DNA from: Pseudothauera rhizosphaerae
GTDB taxonomy: Bacteria > Pseudomonadota > Gammaproteobacteria > Burkholderiales > Rhodocyclaceae
Assembly: GCF_004801305.1 (NCBI RefSeq)
Contig: NZ_SSOD01000003.1
Location: 124,001-188,000, forward strand
Direction of reading: 5' to 3'
Length of the DNA: 64,000 nucleotides
Positions 55,026-64,000 of the stretch are shown here, piece by piece. Positions within the stretch are counted from its first letter, which is position 1. Every line of letters starts with the position of its first letter. The notes under the pieces are model-generated. The model had not been told where the DNA came from. It saw only the letters and a list, made by a program, of their open reading frames with translations, and did no database searches. The position numbers were made by a program, and so were the translations under genes.

Positions 55026-55655
55026 TCAGCGTGCCCCGGCCGTGCTGCCGCGGCCGAGCAGGGGCGCCAGGCGGGGCCACACGTTGTCGAGGATGAGGGT
55101 CTGCGCTTCCGCCGTGGGGTGGATGCCGTCGGCCTGGAACAGCTCCTTGCGCTGGGCGAAGCCGTCGAGCAGGAAGGGCAGCAGGGCCACTTCGTGGGCG
55201 GCGGCGACGCTCTCGAAGGTGGCGGCGAAGCGCTGCGTGTAGGCCGGGCCGTAGTTGGGGGGCATCTGCATGCCGATGAGCAGCACGCGCGCACCGGTTT
55301 CGCGGGCGGCGGCGATCATGGCGCCCAGGTTGTCCGCCAGCGCGGCCGGCGGCAGTCCGCGCAGGCCGTCGTTGGCGCCCAGTTCCAGGATCAGCACCTG
55401 GGGCTGGTGGCGGGCCAGCGCGGCGGGCAGCCGGGAGCGTCCGCCGGCCGAGGTTTCGCCGCTGACGCTGGCATTGACCACCTGATGCGGGAACCCCTCC
55501 CGCGCCAGGCGCGTCTGCAACAGGGTGGGCCAGGCTTCGCCGTTGCGCAGGCCGTAGCCGGCTGAAAGGCTGTCGCCCCACACCAGGATGGTTGCCGCCT
55601 GTGCGGTGCCCGACACAAGGACGAACAAGAAGATCACCATGGATCGAAGCGGCAT
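55026..55655 (-). CDS. tesA: TesA-like GDSL arylesterase/lysophospholipase
   Basis: 209-residue SGNH hydrolase. The signal peptide 'MVIFLFVLVSGTAQA' precedes block I 'GDSLSAGYGL' with the catalytic Ser. Block III is 'GANDGLRGLPP' and block V is 'ADGIHPTAEAQ' with the catalytic Asp/His. Two starts are possible (55655 and 55640). Both fall at or before the ATG of the oppositely transcribed ybbA, so the two 5' ends overlap by up to 17 bases. The tesA/ybbA divergent arrangement is also known in E. coli. Confidence 0.9.
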   Translation of the reverse strand: MPLRSMVIFLFVLVSGTAQAATILVWGDSLSAGYGLRNGEAWPTLLQTRLAREGFPHQVVNASVSGETSAGGRSRLPAALARHQPQVLILELGANDGLRGLPPAALADNLGAMIAAARETGARVLLIGMQMPPNYGPAYTQRFAATFESVAAAHEVALLPFLLDGFAQRKELFQADGIHPTAEAQTLILDNVWPRLAPLLGRGSTAGAR

Positions 55656-56355
55656 CGAACTTTCCCCTCCCGTAATCGAAGTGGACCGACTGTCCAAATC
55701 GGTGCCCCTGGCCGACGGCCAGGGCGAGCTGCATATTCTGCGCGAGATCGCGTTTACCGTGGGTCCGGGCGAATCGGTGGCCATCGTCGGCGCCTCCGGC
55801 TCGGGCAAGTCCACGCTGCTGGGATTGCTCGCCGGCCTGGATGTTCCGAGCACCGGTTCGGTGCGCATCCTGGGTCGCGAACTGTTCGCCCTGGACGAAG
55901 ACGCGCGCGCCGCGCTGCGCGGCGAGGCGGTCGGCTTCGTGTTCCAGTCCTTCCAGTTGCTGCCCGCGCTTACCGCCCTGGAAAACGTGATGCTGCCGCT
56001 GGAACTGGCCGGGCGGGCGGATGCGCGTTCCGTTGCGCTGCAGTGGCTGGAGCGCGTGGGGCTCGCCGGGCGCACCGGCCACTATCCCAAGCACCTGTCC
56101 GGCGGCGAGCAGCAGCGCGTGGCGCTGGCGCGTGCCTTTGCGGCAAACCCGCGCCTGCTGCTGGCGGACGAGCCCACCGGCAACCTGGACGCCACCACCG
56201 GCGCCGCGGTCATCGAACTGATGTTTGCCCTCAACCGGGAGGCCGGCACCACGCTGATCTTGGTCACCCACGACGAGGCGCTGGCGGCGCGCTGCGGGCG
56301 CCGGCTGCGCATGCAGGCTGGCACGCTGGAAGCCGAGGCGGCCACCGCCGGCTGA
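55639..56355 (+). CDS. ybbA: YbbA/LolD-like ABC transporter ATP-binding protein
   Basis: 238-residue ABC ATPase of the macrolide/lipoprotein exporter (MacB/LolD) class. Walker A is 'GASGSGKST', the Q-loop is 'GFVFQSFQLLPALTALENVM', the signature is 'LSGGEQQRVALARA', and Walker B 'LLLADEPTGNLDATTG' is followed by 'LVTHDEAL'. In E. coli ybbA is followed by the FtsX-like permease gene ybbP. Here no permease follows; a REP element and an unrelated gene do. It is then an orphan ATPase or works with a permease encoded elsewhere. Confidence 0.9.
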   Translation: MDRSGIELSPPVIEVDRLSKSVPLADGQGELHILREIAFTVGPGESVAIVGASGSGKSTLLGLLAGLDVPSTGSVRILGRELFALDEDARAALRGEAVGFVFQSFQLLPALTALENVMLPLELAGRADARSVALQWLERVGLAGRTGHYPKHLSGGEQQRVALARAFAANPRLLLADEPTGNLDATTGAAVIELMFALNREAGTTLILVTHDEALAARCGRRLRMQAGTLEAEAATAG

Positions 56356-56393
56356 CCCGGCGGGGCAAGCGCACGGACGCCCGATGGCGGGCC

Positions 56394-56470
56394 GTGGGAG
56401 CGGGCTTGCCCGCGATGCGGCGCCGTTTGCATCCGGAACCGCCGCATCGCGGCCAAGGCCGCTCCCACAG
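56394..56470. repeat. REP-type inverted repeat pair (BIME-like), copy 2
   Basis: Arms GTGGGAGCGGGCTTGCCCGC and GCGGCCAAGGCCGCTCCCAC flank a GATGCGGC/GCCGCATC inner stem. The arms match those at 45391-45469 in the opposite order. Confidence 0.75.
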
Positions 56471-56535
56471 GGCTCCCGGTTTGCGCCCGGCCGTGGCGAA
56501 GCGGCACAATGCGCCTCTTTTTCCGGATGCCCGCC

Positions 56536-57288
56536 ATGACCCAGGCCCCGCTTCCCCCCGATCCGCTCGCCGCCCTTGCTCCGCCCGAGGAACAGCGCCG
56601 CGCCGCGCGCATGGCGCAGGACGCCTTCGCCCGCGTGTTCCGCCTGAGCGTGGAAGAAGACGATGCCGGGCGTGCCCGCGGCGTGGCCGAGGTGCGCGAG
56701 GCGCTGGCCAACTGGAGCGCGGCCGGCGGCGGCGAGGCCGGGCCGGCGTTGCGCCTGGCGATGCTGCTGTCCGGGCTGGATCAGTGGGGCATGGCTTACA
56801 GCCGTGCCTTCGGGCTGAATGCGCTGCCCGGTTTGAGCGAACTGGTCGGTGCCCTGCGCACCGGCCTCGACGCGCGCGCCGAAGCCCGCTTCCTGGTCCA
56901 GTTCGAGGCCCTGGGCGCGGCCGAGGAAAACGCCGTGGACTTCAAGATCGATCTGCGCCGCGCCATCCACCTCGCCCTGTGGCACGGTGCGATCGCCGCG
57001 GAGGAGCGCGACGAGGCGCTGCGCCTGGCCGCCGAACTGGGCGGCACGCTGCTCGCGGTGGCGCGCGAGATGCCGGCCCTGGGCTGGCGCCTGGTGGCCG
57101 ACGCGCTGGCGCACATCCAGGTGCAGTGCCTGGCCCACGGGCTGGCCGCCGAAGGGCCGGGACGGGAAGCCACCGAGGCGCTGTTCGCGGCGCTGGCGCG
57201 CGAACTGCCGCCTGAGTCGCGCGACGCCGTGATGGCCCATGCCGCGCAGGCGGTGGCGGGGTGGCGGCAGGCCAACCGCCCGCACTGA
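56536..57288 (+). CDS. Conserved hypothetical protein, helical
   Basis: 250-residue protein, not recognised. It is Ala-, Leu- and Arg-rich, mostly helical in appearance, without signal peptide or membrane span. Blocks that look structured are 'ALRLAMLLSGLDQWGMAYSRAFGLNALPGLSELV' split over residues ~75-110 and 'VDFKIDLRRAIHLALWHGAI' near 137-156. No cysteine-rich or catalytic motif is seen apart from one Cys. The start is uncertain (56509, 56527 or 56536); none has a clear ribosome site. It sits alone between a REP element and the convergent GGDEF-EAL gene. Confidence 0.6.
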   Translation: MTQAPLPPDPLAALAPPEEQRRAARMAQDAFARVFRLSVEEDDAGRARGVAEVREALANWSAAGGGEAGPALRLAMLLSGLDQWGMAYSRAFGLNALPGLSELVGALRTGLDARAEARFLVQFEALGAAEENAVDFKIDLRRAIHLALWHGAIAAEERDEALRLAAELGGTLLAVAREMPALGWRLVADALAHIQVQCLAHGLAAEGPGREATEALFAALARELPPESRDAVMAHAAQAVAGWRQANRPH

Positions 57289-57295
57289 GCGCCGG

Positions 57296-60200
57296 TCAGC
57301 CGGTGGCGAGCAGCATGCCGACCGCCGCCGGGTCGTGGGCGGCGGCCCAGCGCGCGAACTCGTCCGCCGGCATCGGGCGGGCGAAGAGATAACCCTGCAT
57401 CTTGGCGCAGCCGCGCGCCTGCAGCCAGGCGAACTGCTCGGGCTGCTCCACGCCTTCGGCCACCACTTCCAGCCCCAGATCCCGCCCCAGCGACAGCGTG
57501 GCCGACGCCACCGCGGCGTCTTCCTGGTCGCCCGGCAGGTCCTTGACGAAGGAACGGTCGATCTTCAGGCGGCTGATGGGCAGGCGCTTGAGATAGGCGA
57601 GGCTGGAATAGCCGGTGCCGAAATCGTCCAGCGCCAGCGTGAGCCCCATGCGGCCGAGCGCGACCAGGCGTTCGTGGAGCTCGGTCGAAGGCTGCATCAG
57701 CGCGCTCTCGGTGATCTCCAGTTCGATCCACGCCGGATCGGCGCCGGTTTCGGCCAGGATGCGGGTGACCGCCCCGGTGAAATCGGCGCGGCGGAACTGC
57801 AGCGCCGAGATGTTGACCGCGACCATCAGGCCGCCGAGGCCGGCGCGCGCCCAGGCGGCCTGCTGCCGGCACGCCTGGCGCAGCACCCATTCCCCCAGCG
57901 GCACGATGAGCCCGGAATCTTCGGCCACGGGGATGAACTGGGCGGGCATGACGGCGCCCATCTCCGGATGCAGCCAGCGCACCAGCGCCTCGCAGCCGGT
58001 CAGGCGGCCGTCGTCGGCGCGCAACTGGGGCTGGTAGTGCAGGCTCAGTTCGTCACGCTCGATCGCGCGCCGCAGGGCGTTTTCCAGCATCAGGCGCTCG
58101 CGGGCGCGCACGTTCATCTCGGGCACGAAGAACTGGAAGTTGTTGCGCCCCGCCTCCTTGGCGCCGTACATCGCGGTATCGGCATGCTTGAGCAGGGTGT
58201 CCACGTCGTCGCCGTCGGCCGGATGCACGGCGATGCCGATGCTGATCGTGGGGCGCAGTTCCTGGCCGTGGATGTCGATCGGCGCATCGAGGGCGGCGAG
58301 CATCTTGCGCGCCACCATGGCGGCATCCTCCGGGTGCGCGAGGCGGGGCAGCAGGGCCACGAATTCGTCGCCGCCCAGCCGCGCCAGCACGTCTTCCTCG
58401 CGCAGACAGGGGGCCAGCCGGCTGGCCACCGTGGCCAGCAGCAGGTCGCCCGCGGGGTGGCCGAGGGAATCGTTGACGGTCTTGAACTGGTCCAGGTCGA
58501 GGAACAGCACCGCCAGGCTGTCGCCGTGGCGCTGCGCCACGTGAAGCGCGCCCTGCGCCCGGGTCAGCCACAGGCTGCGGTTGGGCAGGCCGGTCAGCGC
58601 GTCGTAGTGGGCCAGATACTGGATGTGCGCCTCGGCCTGGCGGGTGGCGGTCACGTCCTGCACGGTGCCGCGCAGGCGTACCGGGCGTTCGTCCCGCCAC
58701 TCGCTCGCGATCTGGAAGTGCAGCACCCGGCCGGGGTTGTCCCGCGGCCGGCAGTCGAGCGCCTGCTCGCCGGTCCATTGCGCCGCCGCAGCCAGGGCTC
58801 CGCGCAGGGCCGGACGGTCGTCCTCATGCACCGCGGCGGACAGGTCTTCCAGCGTGAGCGATGCGGCGGCCGGCAGGTGCAGCAGGGCGCCGAGTTCGTC
58901 CGAGCCGGCGAGGCCGCTGCCGTCCGGTTCGCACTCCCAACTGCCCAGCCGCGCGATGCGCTGCGCCCGGTTGAGTGCCGCGCCCTGCGCCGCGAGGGTG
59001 CGCGTGGCGTCGGCCAACTGGGCGGTGCGCTCGTCCACCAGGTGGGAGATGCGCCGCGTGTGGCCGCTGGTCATCAGCAGGAAGGCGCCGAGCATGCCCA
59101 GGGTGCCCAGGCCGATGGGGATCGTGGTCCAGGCCGTCCAACTGCGCAACTGGTGGATGTAGGCCACGGTGTCGCGTACGCGGAGCTGCCATTCGCGCCC
59201 GGCGAAGCGCACCGGCACCGCGCGGCCGATGTGCTGGCGCAGCCAGCCGTCGCCGGTACAGCCTTCCGGGCCGTACAGGCGCCGGTTGCCGGGAGCGGCG
59301 GCCGGGTCCGCCAGGCACAGTTCCAGATCGGTCGGGCCGCTGCTGTCGAGGATCGCCGCGAGGATGTCGTCCATGCGCAGCACCCCGGAGACGACGCCGA
59401 GCAGGGCGGGTTCGCGGCCGCCGGCGGGATGGTCGAACACTGCGCTGTACACCACCACGCCGCGCTGGGTGCCGCGTTCCTGCACCAGACGGATGCCTTC
59501 GGAGACCACCGGCGCGCGCGTCCGGCGCGAATGCCCGATGGCCTGCGCGGTGGCCGGCAGCGACAGGGGGTCCAGGCCATAAACCGCGGCGTTGGCGGCG
59601 AAGGGCTCGACGAAGACGATGGGCAGGTGTTCGGCGGCGGGCGGGGCGGGGAGGGTGCGGCCTTGCAGGTCGCGGGCGAGAATCGTGAACCCGTCGCCGT
59701 GCGCGGCGCGTACCGCGGTCTCGAAGGCCGCGCGCCGGCGGCCCTCGACGTAAGGACTCCAGCCGAAGTTCTGCGTGCCGGGATGGCGTTCCAGCCAAGG
59801 CGTGACGAATTCGCGGAAGTCGTGCCGGTCGACGGCCCTGGAGATCGCCATGAAGTGGTCCACCGCCAGCATCATGTCGATCTGCGCATCCAGGCGCTTG
59901 CGCACCGCGCCGGCGAGCTGCTCGCTGTCGCGGTTGAACTGGGTCTGGATGCGCATCGTCTCCCAGCGGCTCAACTGGTACAGGGCTGCGCCGGTGAGCA
60001 CGATGGCGATCGACATGGGCAGGGCCACGGCGAGCCGGCGCGTGCGCCAGTCCTCGCGGGGGTTGCCGAAGAACACGAACATCGGCGGGCTGGCGATCAG
60101 CACCCCCAGGGTGTCGCCCACCCACCAGTTCCACCAGTTGAACAGCGCCTCGCCGGGCGGAATGAGGCCGCCGTGGGTCAGCAGCGGCACCGCGATGCTG

Positions 60201-60595
60201 GCGTTGACGAGGCAGCCGAGCGGTGCGACCAGCAGCATGTAGCGCAGGATCGCGCCGGGCGTGTCGAGGGCGTTGGGAAAACCGATCAGCCGCCGTGCCA
60301 GCCACGCTCCGGCGAGGGCCTGCAGTCCGGCGGACAGGGGTACGACGAAAGGCGTCCACGACAGGTCGAGGGGTGCGCCGCTGCGCAGCACCCCGATCAC
60401 CTGTACCGCGAACGCGCCGAGGATGACGCCGCCCACGTGGCGCCGGCCGAAGATCAGCAGCGCGGCGAGGGCGATGCCGGCGGGCGGGAAGAAGGGTGCC
60501 GAATAGCCCGGTGGCACCGCGATCTGGAGCGAAATCCAGCCGGTGGCGGCATAAGCCAGGGCGATGAACCCGGAAACGATGAGAAGACGGCGCAT
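57296..60595 (-). CDS. MASE1-CHASE-PAS-GGDEF-EAL cyclic-di-GMP protein
   Basis: 1099-residue multidomain signalling protein. The N-terminal MASE1-like membrane region has about eight spans (residues 1-205). A CHASE-type periplasmic sensor follows (about 235-460, '[19 protein letters not shown]'), then another span near 485-505 and a PAS domain. GGDEF has the intact motif at 741-745, and EAL has the motif at 869-871 plus 'DDFGTGYSS' and 'EITESALM'. Both catalytic motifs look intact, so it may make or degrade c-di-GMP depending on the signal. It is a single-gene unit. The stop lies 7 bases from the preceding convergent gene. Confidence 0.92.
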   Translation of the reverse strand: MRRLLIVSGFIALAYAATGWISLQIAVPPGYSAPFFPPAGIALAALLIFGRRHVGGVILGAFAVQVIGVLRSGAPLDLSWTPFVVPLSAGLQALAGAWLARRLIGFPNALDTPGAILRYMLLVAPLGCLVNASIAVPLLTHGGLIPPGEALFNWWNWWVGDTLGVLIASPPMFVFFGNPREDWRTRRLAVALPMSIAIVLTGAALYQLSRWETMRIQTQFNRDSEQLAGAVRKRLDAQIDMMLAVDHFMAISRAVDRHDFREFVTPWLERHPGTQNFGWSPYVEGRRRAAFETAVRAAHGDGFTILARDLQGRTLPAPPAAEHLPIVFVEPFAANAAVYGLDPLSLPATAQAIGHSRRTRAPVVSEGIRLVQERGTQRGVVVYSAVFDHPAGGREPALLGVVSGVLRMDDILAAILDSSGPTDLELCLADPAAAPGNRRLYGPEGCTGDGWLRQHIGRAVPVRFAGREWQLRVRDTVAYIHQLRSWTAWTTIPIGLGTLGMLGAFLLMTSGHTRRISHLVDERTAQLADATRTLAAQGAALNRAQRIARLGSWECEPDGSGLAGSDELGALLHLPAAASLTLEDLSAAVHEDDRPALRGALAAAAQWTGEQALDCRPRDNPGRVLHFQIASEWRDERPVRLRGTVQDVTATRQAEAHIQYLAHYDALTGLPNRSLWLTRAQGALHVAQRHGDSLAVLFLDLDQFKTVNDSLGHPAGDLLLATVASRLAPCLREEDVLARLGGDEFVALLPRLAHPEDAAMVARKMLAALDAPIDIHGQELRPTISIGIAVHPADGDDVDTLLKHADTAMYGAKEAGRNNFQFFVPEMNVRARERLMLENALRRAIERDELSLHYQPQLRADDGRLTGCEALVRWLHPEMGAVMPAQFIPVAEDSGLIVPLGEWVLRQACRQQAAWARAGLGGLMVAVNISALQFRRADFTGAVTRILAETGADPAWIELEITESALMQPSTELHERLVALGRMGLTLALDDFGTGYSSLAYLKRLPISRLKIDRSFVKDLPGDQEDAAVASATLSLGRDLGLEVVAEGVEQPEQFAWLQARGCAKMQGYLFARPMPADEFARWAAAHDPAAVGMLLATG

Positions 60596-60816
60596 TGCGG
60601 CCGTTTATAGCGGCGTATTACGTTTGTCAAGTGCATGGCGCCGGCCCCGCATGCCGTGCCGGGCGCGCCCGTTCTGGCCTCGAGCGGCGGCCGATGCCAT
60701 AATCGCCACCTTTGCGCCCGCGTCCAAGCGCGCGGCACACCCTTTTCGCGAAATTCCTTCGCGTATTTTTTCGCGCGTTTCTTCGCTCATTTCTTCGTTT
60801 TTCCACGGAAATCACG

Positions 60817-62718
60817 ATGTTCGAGGCTGTACGCAACAACAAGCGCTTCGCGCAGATCATCCTGGCCATTCTCATCATCCCCTTCGCCTTCTTCGGCATG
60901 GATGCCTATTTCACCGACGGCCCGACCGGCAGCGAGGTCGCCGTGGTGGGCGGCTCGCGCATCGGCACGGTGGAATTCGAGGAGGCGCTGCGCACCCAGC
61001 AGGACCGCCTGCGCGAAACCATGGGCGGCCAGGTGGACCGCAGCCTGCTCGATTCGCCCGAACTGCGCAGCGCGGTGCTCGAGAACCTGGTCAACCAGCG
61101 CGTGCTGGCCCTGTACGCGGCGGAGAACGGTTTCGTGGTCACCCAGGCGCAGTTGCAGGAGGCCATCGTCGAGGTGCCGGCCTTCCAGGACGAGGGCCGC
61201 TTCTCCATGGAACGCTACGAAGCCCTGCTGCGCGCCCAGGGCATGACCCCGGCGAGCTTCGAAGCGCGCCTGAGCCAGGACATCCGTATCCAGCAGCTCG
61301 CGCTCGCGGTGGGCGACGCCTCGTTCGCCGCCGCCGAGTCGCCGCGCCGCTTCCTTTCCGCCCAGCTCGAGGAGCGCCGCGTGAGCGAACTGCCGTTCCC
61401 GGCCGCGGACCAGCTCGCCAAGGTGCAGCTCGCCGAGGACGCGGCGCAGCGCTTCTACGATGCCAATCCGGCGCGTTTCGAGCGTCCGGCGCGCATCAAG
61501 GCCGAGTACCTGGTGTTCGACGAGACCGCGCTGCTCGGCCAGGTCGGTGTCACCGAGGAAGAGGTGCGCCAGGTCTATGAGGGCAGCCCGGAGCGTTTCG
61601 GCGTGGCCGAGGAACGCCGTGCGCGCCACATCCTGCTCGAACTGCCGGCCGACGCTGGCGAGGAGCAGATCAAGGCGGTGCAGGCGGATGCCGATACCCT
61701 GGCCGCACGCGTGAAGGCGGCGCCGGACGGCTTCCCCGCGCTGGCGCGCGAGCGCTCGGCGGACCCCGGCTCGGCCACCCGCGGCGGCGACCTGGGCTTC
61801 TTCGGCCGCGGCGTGATGGTCAAGCCTTTCGAGGACGCGGTGTTCGCCGCGGCCAAGGGCGAGATCGTCGGCCCGGTGCGCTCCGAATTCGGCTACCACA
61901 TCATCCAGGTCACCGACGTGAAGCCGGCCGCGCTGCGCCCCCTGGACGAAGTGCGCGCCGAGATCGAGGCCGAACTGAAGGGCCGCAAGGCCGGCCAGCG
62001 CCAGGCCGAGCTGGCCGAGCTGTTCGCCAACACCGTCTATGAGCAGCCCGACAGCCTGGCGCCCGCGGCCGAACTGCTGAAGCTCGAAATCCGCCACAGC
62101 GACTGGATCCAGCGCGGCAGCGCCGCGGTGGGGCCGTATACCAGCGAGCGCCTGGTGGCGGCGCTGTTCTCGGACGACGGACTGGAGAAGCGGCGCAACA
62201 CCGAAGCCATCGAAGTGGGCACCGGTACGCTGGTCGCGGCGCGCGTGGTCGAGCACGAGGCCGCGCAACGCCTGCCCTTCGACCAGGTCAAGGGCGAGAT
62301 CGAGGACGCCCTGCGTGCCGAAGAGGCCGTGCGCCTGGCCACGGCCGCCGGCGAGGCGGCGCTGGCGGCGGCAGGCAAGGGCGAGGCGGTGGACGGCAAG
62401 TGGAGCGAGACGCTGACTCTCCAGCGCGGCGCCACCGTGCTGTCGCCGGCCGCGACGCAGGCCGTGTTCGGCGCCGCCACGGCCAGCCTGCCGGCCTACG
62501 TCGGCGTGGCGCAGGGCGCACAGGGCTACGCGGTGTATCGCATCGACGCGGTGAACCGGCCGCAACTCGCCGCCGACGATCCGCGTCTCGCCGGCATGAC
62601 CCGCCAGTACGCGCAGCTCATGGCCGAGCGCGATTTCAGCGCCTATCTTGCCCTGCTGCGCGAACGCTATGGGGTCGAGATTCGCGCCGAGGCGGTCAAT
62701 CCTCCCCGCCAGCAGTAG
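60817..62718 (+). CDS. ppiD: Periplasmic folding chaperone/peptidyl-prolyl isomerase PpiD
   Basis: 633-residue SurA-like protein anchored by one N-terminal span '[20 protein letters not shown]'. It has an N-terminal chaperone region (about 40-200) and a parvulin PPIase domain (about 265-370) with 'RARHILLEL', '[20 protein letters not shown]', 'FF' and '[12 protein letters not shown]'. A C-terminal chaperone region follows. The length matches PpiD (about 620). The ATG at 60817 gives the usual '[13 protein letters not shown]' start. The leader is an unusual pyrimidine-rich stretch with repeated TTCG. Confidence 0.92.
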   Translation: MFEAVRNNKRFAQIILAILIIPFAFFGMDAYFTDGPTGSEVAVVGGSRIGTVEFEEALRTQQDRLRETMGGQVDRSLLDSPELRSAVLENLVNQRVLALYAAENGFVVTQAQLQEAIVEVPAFQDEGRFSMERYEALLRAQGMTPASFEARLSQDIRIQQLALAVGDASFAAAESPRRFLSAQLEERRVSELPFPAADQLAKVQLAEDAAQRFYDANPARFERPARIKAEYLVFDETALLGQVGVTEEEVRQVYEGSPERFGVAEERRARHILLELPADAGEEQIKAVQADADTLAARVKAAPDGFPALARERSADPGSATRGGDLGFFGRGVMVKPFEDAVFAAAKGEIVGPVRSEFGYHIIQVTDVKPAALRPLDEVRAEIEAELKGRKAGQRQAELAELFANTVYEQPDSLAPAAELLKLEIRHSDWIQRGSAAVGPYTSERLVAALFSDDGLEKRRNTEAIEVGTGTLVAARVVEHEAAQRLPFDQVKGEIEDALRAEEAVRLATAAGEAALAAAGKGEAVDGKWSETLTLQRGATVLSPAATQAVFGAATASLPAYVGVAQGAQGYAVYRIDAVNRPQLAADDPRLAGMTRQYAQLMAERDFSAYLALLRERYGVEIRAEAVNPPRQQ

Positions 62719-62774
62719 GCCGGACCGTTCGCCGGCCTTCGCCCAGCGCCGGAAATATGATCCGGGAACATACC

Positions 62775-62791
62775 GGGAATACGGTATTCCC
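62775..62791. promoter_or_regulatory. 17-bp perfect palindrome upstream of the coiled-coil gene
   Basis: GGGAATACGGTATTCCC, 8-base arms around a central G. It is preceded by an overlapping direct repeat CCGGGAACATACCGGGAATA (62763-62782). It may be an operator; there is no T-run to suggest a terminator. Confidence 0.5.
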
Positions 62792-62885
62792 CCCCGCCGG
62801 CGAGCTTCCTAACATCTTCTCCTGAACGGCCCCCGCCGCATTCGCCTGCGGGGGCGCACGGAAGGGACGGCGCAAGGAGGCGACG

Positions 62886-63179
62886 GTGAGCGCAAGGTAC
62901 GACGAGGTCGAACGCCTGCGGGCGGAGAACAGGGCCCTGCATGCCCGCATCGCCCGGCTAGAGGAGGCCCTGCAGCGCTCCGCCGAGGACATCGGGGTGC
63001 TGCGCGCCGGGCACCGCCTGCTGCAGCGGTCGATGGGCATCCTGCTGTCCGGGCCGGCGGCGCGCGCCGCCGCCCGCACCCCATCCCCCGCGTGGACGGA
63101 GATCAGCATGCCGGCCGCCGGCTATGCCGCGGGGGCCGCGGTGCGCGCGCATCGGGACCTCCGGTGCCAGGGCAACTGA
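62886..63179 (+). CDS. Small coiled-coil protein, unrecognised
   Basis: 97-residue protein starting with GTG. A perfect AAGGAGG (62874-62880) lies five bases before it, strong evidence for translation. Residues 5-48 form a clear coiled coil ('VERLRAENRALHARIARLEE' and the following heptads), like a leucine-zipper or MerR/PAS-associated helix. The C-terminal half is Ala-rich and probably disordered. I cannot name a family. It lies 106 bases upstream of a NarL-type regulator on the same strand and has a palindrome before it. A regulatory or scaffold role is possible. Confidence 0.7.
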   Translation: MSARYDEVERLRAENRALHARIARLEEALQRSAEDIGVLRAGHRLLQRSMGILLSGPAARAAARTPSPAWTEISMPAAGYAAGAAVRAHRDLRCQGN

Positions 63180-63249
63180 CCGCCGCGAGCGGGTTTGTAT
63201 CGCCGTGGATCGCGGCCATAATGATCTGACCGCCCGCACAGGTCGGGAA

Positions 63250-63268
63250 GAACTCCTGACAGGAGTTC
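63250..63268. promoter_or_regulatory. 19-bp perfect palindrome before the NarL-type regulator
   Basis: GAACTCCTGACAGGAGTTC, 9-base arms around a central A at 63259. It lies 17 bases upstream of the regulator's start, overlapping the probable leader. It may be an autoregulatory operator or an RNA hairpin next to the ribosome site. Confidence 0.6.
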
Positions 63269-63285
63269 AAAAAGGGACCGAGACG

Positions 63286-63927
63286 ATGCGCGTGGTGCTT
63301 GCCGACGATCACCAGATATTCCGCCATGCGCTCAGGGCCCTGCTCGAACGCGAGCCGGACCTCAAGGTCGTGGGCGAGGCACGCAACGGCGACGAACTGT
63401 TGACCGCCGTGGTGCGCGAGGCGGCCGAACTGGTGTGCATCGACGTGGCCATGCCCGGCATGAACGGCGTGGAGGCGACGCGGCGCCTGCTGATGCTCAA
63501 GCCGGACGTCAAGGTGATCGGCCTGTCGGCCTTTTCCGACCGCCAGGTGGTACTCGACATGCTCAACGTGGGCGCCAAGGCCTACGTCACCAAGACCGAG
63601 GCCGGCGACGAGCTGCTGCGCGCCATCCGCATGGTGGCCATGGGGCGCACCTATCTGTGCCCGGAGGTGGCCGCCACGGTCAAGGACGCCCTGTGCGACC
63701 AGACCCAGGCCGGCCCGCTGGGGCCGCGCATCACCGCCCGCGAACGGCAGATCCTGCAGCTCATCGCCGAGGGCCACACTTCCTGCAGCATCGCCGGGCG
63801 CCTGCACCTGGCGGTATCCACCGTCGAGGTGCACCGCCGCAACATCATGCGCAAGCTCGACCTGCACAGCGTGGCGGCGCTGACCAAGTTCGCCATCCGT
63901 ACCGGGCTCACGTCCGCCGCGCGCTGA
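63286..63927 (+). CDS. NarL/FixJ-family response regulator
   Basis: 213-residue two-component regulator. The receiver 'VVLADDHQIFRHALRALLER' has acidic pocket D7/D8, phospho-acceptor D53 in 'CIDVAMPGMNGVE' and the conserved Lys near 'AYVTKTEAGDEL'. The LuxR helix-turn-helix is 'ITARERQILQLIAEGHTSCS', then 'LAVSTVEVHRRNIMRKLDLHS'. The ATG at 63286 is preferred because the conserved receiver begins there and AAAGGGA precedes it. The neighbouring kinase, if any, lies beyond the window. The 73 bases to the right edge show nothing recognisable. Confidence 0.9.
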   Translation: MRVVLADDHQIFRHALRALLEREPDLKVVGEARNGDELLTAVVREAAELVCIDVAMPGMNGVEATRRLLMLKPDVKVIGLSAFSDRQVVLDMLNVGAKAYVTKTEAGDELLRAIRMVAMGRTYLCPEVAATVKDALCDQTQAGPLGPRITARERQILQLIAEGHTSCSIAGRLHLAVSTVEVHRRNIMRKLDLHSVAALTKFAIRTGLTSAAR

Positions 63928-64000
63928 GCCCGTTGCCGCGCCGTTCCGCTGCATTACTGCCCGAACTGGGCATCTAAGGCCTTCCCGCTCTTGTTTGCCT

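Overview
The window is high-GC proteobacterial DNA. Its gene content and family variants point to a betaproteobacterium of the Rhodocyclales/Zoogloeaceae type (Thauera, Azoarcus, Aromatoleum). The markers are minCDE beside tRNA-Leu, a long-Q-loop cytochrome bd with CydP, CydX and YbgE, mnmH/selD, and multihaem cytochromes. The placement is an inference from gene content, not from a marker gene.

Layout. 1-2 kb: end of an SdiA-regulated-family gene and a nitronate-monooxygenase-like flavoenzyme. 2-8.6 kb: a ureide module on the minus strand (GntR regulator, amino-acid-type ABC transporter, allantoicase, ureidoglycolate lyase), with a perfect 19-bp palindrome of FadR type upstream and a divergent 2-oxoglutarate/Fe(II) oxygenase. 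8.65-15.04 kb: a genomic island in the 3' end of tRNA-Gly(GCC). It is bounded by a 15-bp direct repeat and carries an IS remnant, a helicase-phospholipase D fusion resembling Mokosh type II, a HipBA toxin-antitoxin pair and AT-rich debris. 15.1-19.1 kb: cytochrome bd operon cydP-cydA-cydB-cydX-ybgE plus a metallo-beta-lactamase-fold protein.

19.1-23.6 kb: a regulatory region with a phased CTGCCA array, a sigma54-type promoter and an FNR-type box. It is followed by an unusual set: Rieske protein, octahaem cytochrome of the tetrathionate reductase family, membrane cytochrome b and SLAC1/TehA-type channel. 23.7-29.7 kb: tripartite RND efflux system with a small DUF2892-type protein. 29.9-37.4 kb: tetrathionate respiration genes ttrS-ttrR and ttrB-ttrC-ttrA. 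A shared 17-bp near-palindrome lies upstream of ttrS and of ttrB and is probably the TtrR box. Together 15-37 kb reads as a region for respiration on oxygen at low tension and on sulfur oxyanions.

37.5-64 kb is mostly housekeeping: phosphodiesterase-type phosphatase, DUF1178 protein, tRNA-Leu, minCDE, an Hsp33 homologue that has lost all four zinc cysteines, an Spx/ArsC-like protein, Tex, a mutarotase, a Pat-type acyl-CoA synthetase/acetyltransferase, a PAS histidine kinase, a semialdehyde dehydrogenase with a methyltransferase, mnmH/selD, tesA/ybbA with overlapping divergent starts, a MASE1-GGDEF-EAL protein, PpiD, and a NarL-type regulator preceded by a small coiled-coil gene and two perfect palindromes.

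Strongest leads: the tRNA-Gly island with its Mokosh-like gene; the Rieske/octahaem/cytochrome b/SLAC1 operon with its sigma54-enhancer-like upstream array; the paired TtrR boxes; and the cysteine-free Hsp33.
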